NCBI GenBank assembly: GCA_964423505.1
Contig: CAYREX010000017.1
Coordinates: 1 to 64,000, forward strand
Length of the DNA stretch: 64,000 nucleotides
Reading direction: 5' to 3'
Source: CAYREX01 sp964423505
GTDB taxonomy: Bacteria; Fermentibacterota; Fermentibacteria; Fermentibacterales; JCC-6
Each line of letters opens with the position of its first letter. Within the stretch, counting starts at the first letter, position 1. A program made the position numbers and the translations under genes. Of the stretch, positions 43,001 through 50,977 are shown piece by piece. A model generated the notes under the pieces. The model searched no databases. It saw nothing but the letters and a program-made list of their open reading frames with translations, and was not told the origin of the DNA.

Positions 43001-43716
43001 GGTTCAGGAGCAACTTCGCCGACATCGAGCTGGCCACCAAGCTGCGGATCATCACCATCGAGAGGCAGCCCACGGTCAACGGCTACGTCTCGGCCGTCCG
43101 GGGGACCATCTCCATGCTGCAGAGGGAGTTCAGGATAACCGACGGCCGGGTGGAGCTCATACAGGGCATCCCCCCGCAGCTCATGCTGGACGTCACCGCC
43201 GAGACCACCGTGAGGAGCCTGATGGACAGGTCGACGTACGACATCACGGTGAGGATAACCGGCGACGCCGAGAGTCCCGACATCGACCTCACCGGCACCG
43301 GGCCGGCCGGTCCGCTGGCCCAGGAGGACATACTGACCCTGCTCAGCGTGGGGGTCACCTACGGCGAGATGCAGCAGCTGAACACCGCCGCCCTGAGGGA
43401 GCAGGTCGAGGGAGTCGCACAGAGCGTGGTCGGCAGCCTTATAGCGCGGAACGTCAGGGCCGAGGTGGGCCTCGACACGTTCGAGCTGACCCCGGAGCTC
43501 TTCTCGGACACCACGAGCCTCGTCGTGAACGTGGGCAAGTACGTCCTGCCCAACCTCTACCTCTCGTACAAGGGGGACGTGTTCTCCACGAGCCCCGGGA
43601 CGTTCAGCGCGCAGTATCTCTTCAGCACCGACCTCTTCCTGGAGGCATCGACCCGTTCGACCCTGCACGGCGACCTGGAGCCGACGCTGGAGCTCCACTA
43701 CACCTTCCGGTACTAG
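40066..43716 (+). CDS. tamB: TamB-family (DUF490) translocation/assembly protein
   Basis: A 1216-residue protein. One N-terminal transmembrane helix (about 25-45) anchors it, and a very long region rich in beta-strand repeats (about 60-1000) should form a hydrophobic groove that bridges the periplasm, as in AsmA-like proteins. The C-terminal TamB/DUF490 domain is clear: ITGDAESPDIDLTGTGPAGP, EDILTLLSVGVTYGE and an end in Phe-Arg-Tyr. A glycine-rich insert lies near residues 951-960. It pairs with the upstream tamA-like gene. The family is now linked to lipid transport as well as autotransporter assembly. The stop shares a CTAG with the convergent gene. Confidence 0.92.
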   Translation: MPSRTGGRRRGGLLLRPLLGRGPTAFLRLSLAGLALLLLSLYAMLATGGLGDGLSDAIGRLASNDSTTIRLEGLRTDLFWRTSLDSLVVTNRRGLRVEVSGASIRGGVPGFLIAGDVGELTVETIEIDLPPPRPDREERTVECVLGNIDAAIPVSAGYLGLGYGVIRGEGGVILDSMRIATALEREEGVRLEISDVGVRLPGFGPVEGSGTISLIGGTVLAEGFTAYGPPGSVTVDGRMDCDGSLDAGISGRAGTGFLDLPVELEVSFAGSVGGDVGGPVAELAFDEGSAELMGRQVSFEADSVRATTDSVTVSDLQVISEDASLVLDGSFQPRSGSWSGRVDLGLSGADLSSWMPELEVVGLQGALSVGGSGVGAEPASVWVSADVAAGGVMGYGAGSVRMDASLSSGSLSLDLEADMASASVSIRGDAVVESWPLPESWSATGSAELSSDRLLSLLGPGGLPELDGLSLSFDASGTRFGLDGSGSVSVTGLSSPGLLLGEAGFRGDFGVSGLSSPAPDISAEGDIILAGLEAGPVAADSASLSGTYRLEGGVPGAEAELVVDSLRALDRAFRVSAGLSVEEGVAMLEGLRVTAPGDRVYTADATITLPPGPTLDLSDIRASHSKLRVLTGGSLSASLEEGEVRLDTLWLDPPVGLLGMSGSFDPAGEGARLRMRVDDVDLSSLGALLDLPSSLAGKGSFRLVFSSSPSGVSGSLEGHVSDPSYGRFSMDSITVDVSADDSGIRLEGLYAWRGGTRSGMQLRVDAPPGGLLAGEGEMTLAWVEMEANDLGDWLFYALPVPIRTMGASVSARMEYDRNGGGEPLFEVQASARIEKLYVTALGLELPRLNLYLSYPDTARTGYNARLTLGAGDGEAGSLSSTWLAMVESIRPLSVGDYDISLEMEQMQLALTGLGAVLADGSLASSGSGLSERPMVRGNIVLTDGVFGMPTGGGGGGNGGGEAELPFDMAINVSATGGLWFRSNFADIELATKLRIITIERQPTVNGYVSAVRGTISMLQREFRITDGRVELIQGIPPQLMLDVTAETTVRSLMDRSTYDITVRITGDAESPDIDLTGTGPAGPLAQEDILTLLSVGVTYGEMQQLNTAALREQVEGVAQSVVGSLIARNVRAEVGLDTFELTPELFSDTTSLVVNVGKYVLPNLYLSYKGDVFSTSPGTFSAQYLFSTDLFLEASTRSTLHGDLEPTLELHYTFRY

Positions 43717-44420
43717 GCCTGCCTCCGCCCCAGCAGGAAGAGCATCCGGGGCCTGAGCACCCCTGTCGAGGCAAGCATGGAGCGCAGCTCGGGAACCCTG
43801 GAGAGGAGCCCGGCCGCGTCCGGCAGCCCCTCCGCGGTCTTCGCGTAGCGCTCCAGGGCCTCTTCGAGCCGCGAGCGAGCCGAGGCGTCGAACGGGTCGG
43901 AGTCCGCATCCGGCCCCTCCTCCCATTCCACCGGATCCTCCAGGTCGGCCGCTCGGGCGAAGCCCCGGATGGACTCCCTGTCGTAGATGCCGTAATGGGA
44001 CCTCCCGAGGCGCCGGTCTATGGCCGCCCACCAGGCGTGCATCTCAATGTGGGTCACCTGGGGCGGCCCGGGGGAGTCGCCGTGCATCTCGCCGAGGAGG
44101 AGCCATCCCCCCGGCTCGAGGACTCTCGCCATCTCCGCCACGGCGGAGTGGGGGCAGTCCATGTGGTGCAGGGAGTTGGTCATGGAAACCATGCCGAAGC
44201 TCCCCGTTGGGAGGGGGAGGCTGAGCGCGTCCGCTGCCACCGGGATGAAGGGCGTCCCTTCCTCCCGCCGGGCGAGGGTCTCCACGGAGCCGTCGAGCCC
44301 GACCATGAGGCCGCATTTCCCGAGTCGCTCCAGCAGACGGCAGACCATCCCTCCGCTCCCTGTGGCCACGTCGAGAAGCGACTCCGGCGCAAGGCCGGAG
44401 AGCGGGCTCCCGCCTTCCAT
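43713..44420 (-). CDS. Class I SAM-dependent methyltransferase
   Basis: A 235-residue methyltransferase. The AdoMet-binding motif is LLDVATGSGGMVCRLLERLG, followed by LMVGLDGS, AADALSLPLPTGSFGMV and the NSLHHMD motif typical of UbiE-like enzymes. The C-terminal 80 residues are helical and may bind the substrate, which is unknown. The ATG at 44420 is chosen because homology begins soon after; an upstream frame overlaps the HIT gene. It is 16 bases after the HIT gene on the same strand. Confidence 0.85.
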   Translation of the reverse strand: MEGGSPLSGLAPESLLDVATGSGGMVCRLLERLGKCGLMVGLDGSVETLARREEGTPFIPVAADALSLPLPTGSFGMVSMTNSLHHMDCPHSAVAEMARVLEPGGWLLLGEMHGDSPGPPQVTHIEMHAWWAAIDRRLGRSHYGIYDRESIRGFARAADLEDPVEWEEGPDADSDPFDASARSRLEEALERYAKTAEGLPDAAGLLSRVPELRSMLASTGVLRPRMLFLLGRRQA

Positions 44421-44436
44421 TCCGCCGACCGGCGGC

Positions 44437-44817
44437 TCAGGAGCCCGGGTAGTTCTTCTTCTCCGGGATGACCCCTCGGATGCCGCCTCTCGGGTCGTCA
44501 ACGTCCCTCTCGAACCTGGGGATGAGATGGATGTGGACGTGCGGGATGGTCTGTCCGGCGGAGGTGCCCTCGTTTAGACCTATGTTGTAGCCGTCCGCCG
44601 CGAGGCTCCTGGCCAGCTGGTCCCGCCTGGCGCCAAGGGCCCTGGCTATGCTCACGAGCTCCTCCTCGGTCGCCTCGAAGACGCTGCCGAAGTGGCGGTA
44701 GGGGATGATGAGCGAGTGGGAGGGGGATACGGGGTAGAGGTCCCTCATGACGTAGACGTTCTCGTCGCGCCATAGTATCCTCTCCGGGTCCGGGTCGCAG
44801 AAAGGGCAGTCCTTCAT
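44437..44817 (-). CDS. HIT-family nucleotide hydrolase
   Basis: A 126-residue histidine-triad protein. It starts DCPFCDPDPERILW, the typical N-terminus with a metal-binding cysteine pair, and has the catalytic HVHIHLIPR near residue 95 with SAGQTIPH before it. Such proteins hydrolyse dinucleoside polyphosphates or AMP-linked compounds. The ATG at 44817 sits 18 bases from a divergent upstream TTG of the Mpg gene (44836). Length and motifs are standard. Confidence 0.9.
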   Translation of the reverse strand: MKDCPFCDPDPERILWRDENVYVMRDLYPVSPSHSLIIPYRHFGSVFEATEEELVSIARALGARRDQLARSLAADGYNIGLNEGTSAGQTIPHVHIHLIPRFERDVDDPRGGIRGVIPEKKNYPGS

Positions 44818-44904
44818 CGTCTGTCCTCCGGTCGTTTGGCCTGTAGTCTGCTTCGCCCGGCCCATCATTACGGATGCCTGTCCCAGAAGCAATGGAGGCG
44901 GACC

Positions 44905-45504
44905 CTGTCAACCTTCCGGGAGCCACCCGAAGGCTTCTTCGGGAGCGGTGCCGAGGAGCTCGCGGAGAAACTGATCGGCTGCATGCTGCTCTGCGGCCGG
45001 GTCGGTGGAGAGGCCGGCGGAGTCGTGGTGGAGACGGAGGCCTACACGGGAGACGACCCTGCCAGTCACTCCAGTTGCGGCCTCACCGAGCGCAATCGGC
45101 CCATGTTCATGGCCGGCGGTGTCGCGTACGTCTACCTGGCATACGGCATGCACAGCTGCTTCAACGTCTCGGCGGGCGAGGAGGGGAGCGGGGAGGGCGT
45201 GCTGGTTAGGGCCATCAGGCCGGAGGTGGGCCTGGACATCATGCGGGCCCGGTCCGGCAGGTGCCCGGAGAGGGACCTCTGCCGAGGGCCCGGGAGGCTC
45301 TGCAGGGCGCTGGGCATAGACCGCAGATGGAGCGGCCGGCCACTGGCCTCCCCCGGCCCGAGGCTCCTCCTGCCCGACTCGCCTCCGGATAGGGTCTCCA
45401 GGACCGTCAGGATAGGGATAAGCCGCGGCAGGGACATGAAGAGGCGCTGGGTGCTCAGCGGCTCCGACTGGCTCTCCGGCCCCGCGACCCTCCGACCGCG
45501 CTGA
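44905..45504 (+). CDS. 3-methyladenine DNA glycosylase (AAG/Mpg type)
   Basis: A roughly 199-residue base-excision repair enzyme that removes alkylated purines. GFFGSGAEELAEKLIG, VVVETEAYTGDDPASHS (catalytic glutamate), RNRPMFMAGGVAYVYLAYGMH and GEGVLVRAIRP are all family marks. The start is uncertain. A TTG at 44836 has no ribosome site and adds unrelated residues. A CTG at 44905 has GGAGG six bases before it, and family homology begins right there. The 3' end overlaps the convergent permease gene by 50 bases, the largest convergent overlap in the window. Confidence 0.88.
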   Translation: MSTFREPPEGFFGSGAEELAEKLIGCMLLCGRVGGEAGGVVVETEAYTGDDPASHSSCGLTERNRPMFMAGGVAYVYLAYGMHSCFNVSAGEEGSGEGVLVRAIRPEVGLDIMRARSGRCPERDLCRGPGRLCRALGIDRRWSGRPLASPGPRLLLPDSPPDRVSRTVRIGISRGRDMKRRWVLSGSDWLSGPATLRPR

Positions 45505-46162
45505 GCCTTCCCCCGTAGAGCCTCCCGAGGGCGGGAAAGGCGAGGCCGACGGCCTGGAAGACCGCCAGCGACATGTAGAGGTCGCCGTGGAGGGCGGCTC
45601 CCTCCCCCGCGGCCCACCGCAGCGAGAAGAGCAGGTAGCCCGGGACGTCCATCACCTGGAACCATGCGGAGTCGCTCCAGGGTGCCGCCGTTGCCTGTGC
45701 CGATACGGCCAGGACCACCGAGAGGGTCGATGAGACACCCGGTGAGCTCCCGGCCAGCATGGAGACCCAGACGGCGGTCAGCGATGCCGCCGGGAGCGTC
45801 ACCCATACCTGCCAGGGTGCCTCCCCTGCACCGGTCGAGAGCAGCACGGCCGCAGCCCCGCAGGCCGCGGAGAGCAGCAGCGGGATGGAGATCTCGGCGG
45901 GTGCCAGCGTCCGCAGGCCGGACCTCGAGTGCCCGAGAAGCCCGGCGATGGCCCGGCGTCCCGGTGACGGCAGCCAGGCGATACCGATGGCCAGGGGGAA
46001 GAGCCAGGCCAGCATGCACGGGAGCAGCCTGCCGGGAGCGGTTCCCTCCCCCGCCACCAGGAGCCAGGAAGCGGTCGGCACGCCGATGAGCAGCCAGGCC
46101 GAGAGCGAGCTGCGGGAGGCGGCGGAGAGGAGTCCCTCTCCGGCCGCCCTCCATATCCTCAG
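45455..46162 (-). CDS. Multi-helix membrane protein paired with an ABC-like ATPase
   Basis: About 235 residues with roughly six membrane segments and little else, consistent with a small ABC-2-type permease. It directly follows the degenerate ABC ATPase gene; its likely CTG start (46162) overlaps that gene's TGA as CTGA. No ATG, GTG or TTG lies before the first helix, although a GTG exists inside it. The open frame extends upstream in another reading phase of the ATPase gene but has no coding character there. The substrate is unknown, and I did not find a close family. Confidence 0.6.
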   Translation of the reverse strand: MRIWRAAGEGLLSAASRSSLSAWLLIGVPTASWLLVAGEGTAPGRLLPCMLAWLFPLAIGIAWLPSPGRRAIAGLLGHSRSGLRTLAPAEISIPLLLSAACGAAAVLLSTGAGEAPWQVWVTLPAASLTAVWVSMLAGSSPGVSSTLSVVLAVSAQATAAPWSDSAWFQVMDVPGYLLFSLRWAAGEGAALHGDLYMSLAVFQAVGLAFPALGRLYGGRLSAVGGSRGRRASRSR

Positions 46163-47115
46163 GTATCCAGGTCTTCCGGGCAGAAGAGCTCCCCCTCCTC
46201 CGGCTCGGCGCTGCGCCGGAACTGCTCGGCGAGCTCCGGCGGGGACGGCGGGAGGACCTCCAGCCGCACTAGGCTCCTGGAGTTGGCCCTGGCGATGTTG
46301 ACCAGGTCCGTGACCGCCGCCGCGATGCTGCGGTGATGGAACGAGAAACCGCCCTCCTCGGCCAGCAGGTTCGTGGCCCCGGGGAGCCTGTCCAGAACGC
46401 TGCGGCTCAGCGAGGGGAAGAAGCCGACCCTCACCCTCACGAGCCCGGCGGTCGCCTGGACCAGCTCCCTGTATCCGACCACGGTCTCGATGCCCTCTCC
46501 GGTGCAGAGGGCCACGCGCTCCGTCGACGATGGTATGTACTCCACGCCAGGGGCCGAGACCACTACGGTGCATCCGCTCTCGCAGAGGTCGCTCACAAGG
46601 GGATGCACGTCGAAGGGCACCGGCCCCTCGAGCACCATCACCCTCGGCAGGGCCATGCAGGAGGCGGCGAACCTGACGCGGTAGAGGTCGTCGCTGCCCA
46701 GATCCCCCAGCCGCTCATCGGCGATGCCGCGCAGGGAGCACCACTCCAGCATCTGGGCGGTGACCTCGCGGCTCTCCCTCCGACCCAGCCCCGCGGCGGC
46801 GGCTCCCAGCGACAGATAACCGGACACGGTCATGTCCGAGCCGCCCTGCCGGCCCCCCCCGAGCGGTACGTACGCCGTCAGCTCCCTTCCCCTCCTGCTG
46901 CCGACTGGCACCATCTCCCTGCCTACCAGTACTCTGCCGGACGCAGGGGAATCCACTCCCCCGATCACTCCGACCAGATCCGGGGCCACGCTCCGCCGGT
47001 CGCCGAGCAGAACCAGGGTGGAGCTGGCGAGGAGGGCCAGGTCGACCGGCTCCATACCCTCCCTGCCCCGCAGGACGACCTCCCTGAGCCTGAGCCTTAC
47101 GGACCCTCCGGCCAT
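46159..47115 (-). CDS. Degenerate ABC ATPase-like protein (GldA/DUF4162 type), catalytic motifs lost
   Basis: A 318-residue protein that follows the layout of GldA-like ABC ATPases but lacks the active site. In the Walker A position it reads LLGDRRSVAPDL instead of GPNGAGKTT. The signature position reads LGSDDLYRVRFAA instead of an LSGGQ-type motif. Walker B reads VMVLEGPVPFD instead of LDEPTxxLD. The switch histidine reads VVVSAPGVEY. SPASGRVLVGREM and the C-terminal DUF4162-like stretch (LVRVRVGFFPSLS onward) still match. It cannot hydrolyse ATP by the normal route, so it is probably a structural or regulatory partner of the downstream permease. It is one base from the oxidoreductase gene. 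Confidence 0.7.
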   Translation of the reverse strand: MAGGSVRLRLREVVLRGREGMEPVDLALLASSTLVLLGDRRSVAPDLVGVIGGVDSPASGRVLVGREMVPVGSRRGRELTAYVPLGGGRQGGSDMTVSGYLSLGAAAAGLGRRESREVTAQMLEWCSLRGIADERLGDLGSDDLYRVRFAASCMALPRVMVLEGPVPFDVHPLVSDLCESGCTVVVSAPGVEYIPSSTERVALCTGEGIETVVGYRELVQATAGLVRVRVGFFPSLSRSVLDRLPGATNLLAEEGGFSFHHRSIAAAVTDLVNIARANSRSLVRLEVLPPSPPELAEQFRRSAEPEEGELFCPEDLDT

Positions 47116-47116
47116 G

Positions 47117-48100
47117 TCACTCCAGCAGGTTCGAGTCGGCCAGCTCCAGGGCCCTGACCACGGCAAGCCCGTTCATGCCGGACGTCCTGGGTACTGAAGA
47201 GGTCTCGACGCATCGGAGGAACTCCTCCATCTCGCCGGCAAGGGGCTCGAAGGTGTCCAGCTTCGGCGAGACTATGTCGCCGGTCCTGTAGGAGAGCTGG
47301 TACTCCCCGAAGCTCTCCGGCTCAAGGAGCTCCACACCCTTGTCATATATCTTTATCTTCTCGTATGGCTCGGTATCGTCGTAGACCAGCATCTTGCCGC
47401 TGCCTACTATCACCGTCCTGCGGAGCTTCGAGGGGGCCAGCCAGGAGACCTGGACGTTGGCTATCGCCCCGCTGGGGAATGCGAGGTTGATGAAGGCCAC
47501 GTCCGGTATCCCCTCGAGCACGTAGGCGTGGCCGAAAGCGCTCACCTCCGAGGGCTCCTCCCCCAGCCAGTAGAGTATCATGGAGAAGTCGTGGGGCGCC
47601 AGGTCCCATATGACGGAGACGTCCTTCTGGTGCAGCCCGAGGTTCACCCTGCTGGAGGTGATGAACCTGACCTCGCCCAGGTCGCCGCTCTCCAGGATGT
47701 CGCGTATCTTCACCACCGGGGGGGAGTAGAGGAAGGTGTGCCCGACCATCGTGACCAGGCCCTTCTCCTCGCCCAGCTCGACCATCTCCTCGGCCTCCGC
47801 GATGCTGGCCGCGAACGGCTTCTCCACGAAGACGTGCTTACCCGCCCGGAGCGCCTGCATCGCCAGAGGGTGATGGGAGGAGACGTCGGTGGCTATCACC
47901 ACGGCGTCCACCGAGTCATCGGCTACCATGGCGTCGTAGTCCCGGGCGACCTCGACGTCCGGGTACCGGGACCTTATCCGGTCTACCCGGCCCGGCTCCC
48001 TGTCGCATATGACCAGCTTCGAGCAGCGCCTGTTGGCGTGCAGGTTCCGGAGCAGGTTCGGTCCCCAGTATCCCAGCCCGACTATCCCCGTCTTCACCAT
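47117..48100 (-). CDS. Gfo/Idh/MocA-family NAD(P)-dependent oxidoreductase
   Basis: A 327-residue enzyme with an N-terminal Rossmann domain (GIVGLGYWGPNLLRNL), the ATDVSSHHPLAMQALRAGKHVFVEKP region with the catalytic EKP, and a C-terminal alpha/beta domain. WDLAPHDFSMILYWLG includes the conserved histidine. Members oxidise or reduce sugars and nucleotide sugars such as UDP-GlcNAc. It is first in a three-gene minus-strand run with the ABC-like pair. The ATG at 48100 is preferred because homology begins at once. A sigma-70-like promoter is proposed at 48232-48259. Confidence 0.88.
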   Translation of the reverse strand: MVKTGIVGLGYWGPNLLRNLHANRRCSKLVICDREPGRVDRIRSRYPDVEVARDYDAMVADDSVDAVVIATDVSSHHPLAMQALRAGKHVFVEKPFAASIAEAEEMVELGEEKGLVTMVGHTFLYSPPVVKIRDILESGDLGEVRFITSSRVNLGLHQKDVSVIWDLAPHDFSMILYWLGEEPSEVSAFGHAYVLEGIPDVAFINLAFPSGAIANVQVSWLAPSKLRRTVIVGSGKMLVYDDTEPYEKIKIYDKGVELLEPESFGEYQLSYRTGDIVSPKLDTFEPLAGEMEEFLRCVETSSVPRTSGMNGLAVVRALELADSNLLE

Positions 48101-48231
48101 GGCTCTCCTTCCGGTTGCCCGCATTTGCTTCCGTGCCGCCAGAAGCTACAAACGGAGCGGGGCGGGGTAAAGCAGAAACCGGTGCGTCATTCCGGCGCGC
48201 CAGCCCCGTCCAGGTGCCCGCCGAGCCGGGC

Positions 48232-48259
48232 AGCATATCTCCATTATCCTGGTCTGCAA
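48232..48259 (-). promoter_or_regulatory. Candidate promoter for the oxidoreductase/ABC-like run
   Basis: On the minus strand, TTGCAG (48259-48254) and TATGCT (48237-48232) are 16 bases apart, in the 241-base divergent gap with clpB. It would give a leader of roughly 125 bases. No CIRCE element for the heat-shock gene clpB is seen in this gap. Confidence 0.3.
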
Positions 48260-48341
48260 GTATTTATGTGTGTCGCTCCGTCGAGGGGCACCGCCCTCGA
48301 TCTGGTCAGGTATATGCATCCGGAGGTGCAGGGAGGTAGAG

Positions 48342-50921
48342 ATGAAGACGGACAGGTTTACGATACGCTCGAGGGAGGCGCTGCAGGACGCCGGGAGGCT
48401 GGCCCTGCAGGGCGGCAACCCGGAGCTGATGCCGGTCCACCTGGCCGTGCCCCTCCTCTCGGACGAGGAGGGCGTGGTGGCCGCGGTGCTGGGCGGCATG
48501 GAGGTGGATACGGAAAGGCTCACGGAGGCCCTCACCGGAAGGCTCTCCGACCTGCCGAGCGCAGAGGGCGGCTCCGAGCCGAGGATGTCCCGCTCCTTCA
48601 CCAGGGTGCTCGCCGCCGCGGAGAAGGCGGCGGACCGTCTCAAGGACGACTACGTCGCCCGGGAGCACCTCTTCCTGGGGCTCCTCGACTCCGGCGGCGC
48701 TACCGCCGACATCCTGCGGGAGGCCGGCGTCGACGGCGAGGGCTTCCTTGCCGCGCTGGCCCCGGTCCGGGGCTCCAGCAGGGTGGACTCCGAGACCGCT
48801 GAGGACCGCTACCAGGCACTGGAGAAGTACACGCGGAACCTCACCCAGCTCGCGAGGCAGGAGAAGCTGGACCCGGTGATAGGCCGGGAGGACGAGATAC
48901 GTCGGGTCATGCAGGTCCTCGGCAGGCGCCGCAAGAACAACCCGGTGCTGATAGGCGAGCCGGGCGTCGGCAAGACGGCGATAGTCGAGGGCATGGCCAG
49001 GCGCATGGCCGAGGAGGACGTGCCCGAGACGCTGAAAGACAAGACGGTGCTGGACCTCGACATGGGCTCGCTGGTTGCCGGGGCGAAGTTCCGGGGCGAG
49101 TTCGAGGAGAGGCTCAAGGCGGTCCTTCAGGAGATATCCGCCGCCGAGGGACGCATCATCCTGTTCATAGACGAGATGCACACCCTCGTTGGGGCCGGGG
49201 CCGCCGAGGGCGCCGTGGACGCCGCCAACATGCTGAAGCCCGCCCTGGCCAGGGGGGAGCTCCACTGCATAGGCGCAACGACCCTCGACGAGTACCGGAA
49301 GCACATAGAGAAGGACGCCGCCCTGGAGAGGCGCTTCCAGCCGGTCATGGTGACCGCGCCCAGCGTCGAGGACACGGTGAGCATCCTCCGCGGCCTGCGT
49401 GACAGGTACGAGAGCCACCACGGCATCTTCATACAGGACGACGCGCTCATAGCCGCCGCCAGGCTCTCCGACCGCTACATCACCGACCGCTTCCTCCCGG
49501 ACAAGGCGATAGACCTGGTGGACGAGGCGGCCAGCAGGCTCCGCATCGAGATAGACAGCATGCCGGAGGAGCTGGACGAGATAAGAAGGCGCATCCTGCA
49601 GCTGGAGATAGAGCGCGAGGGCCTTCGCCGGGAGAAGAAGAAGCATCGGGACAGCCTGCAGGAGGTGGAGAGGCAGCTCGCCGAGCTCAGGGAGGAGAAG
49701 GACGCCCTCGAGCTGAGGTGGCGCAACGAGAAGCAGCTCATAGACAGGACCCGGGACATCTCAAGGGAGATGGAGGAGCTCCGGGGCAGGGAGAGGGTGC
49801 TCGAGCGTGAGGGGCGCCTGGAGGAGGTGGCCGAGATACGCTACGGGCGGCTCCGCGACCTGGAGGCCGAGTCGGCGGAGCTCCGGAAGAAGCTCGAGGA
49901 GCTGCAGGAGGGAGGGGCGATGCTCACGGAGGAGGTCACCCCCGAGTGCATAGCGGAGGTGGTCTCCCGCTGGACCGGCGTCCCCGTTTCGCGCCTCCTG
50001 GAGAGCGAGAGGGAGAAGCTGCTCCACCTGGAGGAGGAGCTCCGCAGGAGGGTGGTCGGCCAGGACGAGGCGGTAAGGGCAGTGTCCGAGGCGGTCAGGC
50101 GCGCCAGGGCCGGCGTCCAGGACCCGAACCGCCCCCTCGGCAGCTTCATCTTCATGGGCCCCACCGGAGTGGGCAAGACCGAGCTGGCCAGGTCCCTGGC
50201 ATGGTTCCTGTTCGACGACGAGGACGCAATGGTCAGGGTGGACATGAGCGAGTTCATGGAGAGGCACGCCGTCTCCCGGCTCATCGGTGCCCCTCCCGGA
50301 TACGTCGGCTACGAGGAGGGCGGCTACCTGACCGAGACCGTCAGGCGGAGACCCTACTGCGTGGTGCTCTTCGACGAGATAGAGAAGGCGCACCAGGACG
50401 TCTTCAACGTATTCCTGCAGATACTGGACGACGGAAGGCTGACCGACGGCCAGGGCAGGACCGTGGACTTCCGCAACGCCGTCATCATCATGACCAGCAA
50501 CGTGGGCAGCGACTGGATAGCGGAAGCCGCCGGCTCCATGAGCCAGGAGGAGATGGACTCCAGGGCGAAGACGGAGCTCTCCCGCCACTTCAGGCCGGAG
50601 TTCCTGAACAGGGTGGACGAGACCATCGTCTTCCACTCACTGGGCCGGGAGCAGATACGGCAGATAGTGGCCATACAGCTCCGCCGCCTGGGCGGGATAC
50701 TGGAGAGCGAGGGCATCGTGCTGGAGCCGACCGAGGCGGCCCTGGACCGGCTGGCCGTGCTGGGCTTCGACCCGGCCTTCGGCGCCAGGCCGCTGAAGCG
50801 GGTGATACAGAGGCACGTGCAGAACGCGCTGGCCGAGGCGGTGCTCCGGGGAGAGATATCCTCCGGCTCGGAGGTGGTGCTTGACGACCAGGACGGCGAC
50901 CTCGTCCTGGTCCCCGCCTGA
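48342..50921 (+). CDS. clpB: ATP-dependent disaggregase ClpB
   Basis: An 859-residue AAA+ chaperone that rescues aggregated proteins with DnaK. The order is complete: N-domain (about 1-145), AAA-1 with Walker A GEPGVGKTA near 206, a middle coiled-coil domain (about 405-530, very rich in Glu/Arg), and AAA-2 with GPTGVGKTEL near 606 and the arginine-finger-containing FNVFLQILDDGRLTDGQGRTV. The middle domain distinguishes ClpB from ClpA, and no ClpP-binding loop (IGL/IGF) is evident. The ATG at 48342 follows GGGAGGTAGAG. The other in-frame start, at 48270, lacks homology. Confidence 0.93.
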   Translation: MKTDRFTIRSREALQDAGRLALQGGNPELMPVHLAVPLLSDEEGVVAAVLGGMEVDTERLTEALTGRLSDLPSAEGGSEPRMSRSFTRVLAAAEKAADRLKDDYVAREHLFLGLLDSGGATADILREAGVDGEGFLAALAPVRGSSRVDSETAEDRYQALEKYTRNLTQLARQEKLDPVIGREDEIRRVMQVLGRRRKNNPVLIGEPGVGKTAIVEGMARRMAEEDVPETLKDKTVLDLDMGSLVAGAKFRGEFEERLKAVLQEISAAEGRIILFIDEMHTLVGAGAAEGAVDAANMLKPALARGELHCIGATTLDEYRKHIEKDAALERRFQPVMVTAPSVEDTVSILRGLRDRYESHHGIFIQDDALIAAARLSDRYITDRFLPDKAIDLVDEAASRLRIEIDSMPEELDEIRRRILQLEIEREGLRREKKKHRDSLQEVERQLAELREEKDALELRWRNEKQLIDRTRDISREMEELRGRERVLEREGRLEEVAEIRYGRLRDLEAESAELRKKLEELQEGGAMLTEEVTPECIAEVVSRWTGVPVSRLLESEREKLLHLEEELRRRVVGQDEAVRAVSEAVRRARAGVQDPNRPLGSFIFMGPTGVGKTELARSLAWFLFDDEDAMVRVDMSEFMERHAVSRLIGAPPGYVGYEEGGYLTETVRRRPYCVVLFDEIEKAHQDVFNVFLQILDDGRLTDGQGRTVDFRNAVIIMTSNVGSDWIAEAAGSMSQEEMDSRAKTELSRHFRPEFLNRVDETIVFHSLGREQIRQIVAIQLRRLGGILESEGIVLEPTEAALDRLAVLGFDPAFGARPLKRVIQRHVQNALAEAVLRGEISSGSEVVLDDQDGDLVLVPA

Positions 50922-50977
50922 GCGACGCCGGGCTTTCCTTGTTTGCGTTGGTAAGTCCATTCTCCTCATCCATCGGC

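Noticed and set aside
42586..44031. 481-codon minus-strand frame opposite the 3' part of tamB
   Set aside because: Shadow of tamB; His/Arg/Gly-rich with no motif.
48101..48341. CIRCE or other heat-shock operator before clpB
   Set aside because: No TTAGCACTC-N9-GAGTGCTAA type repeat is present.
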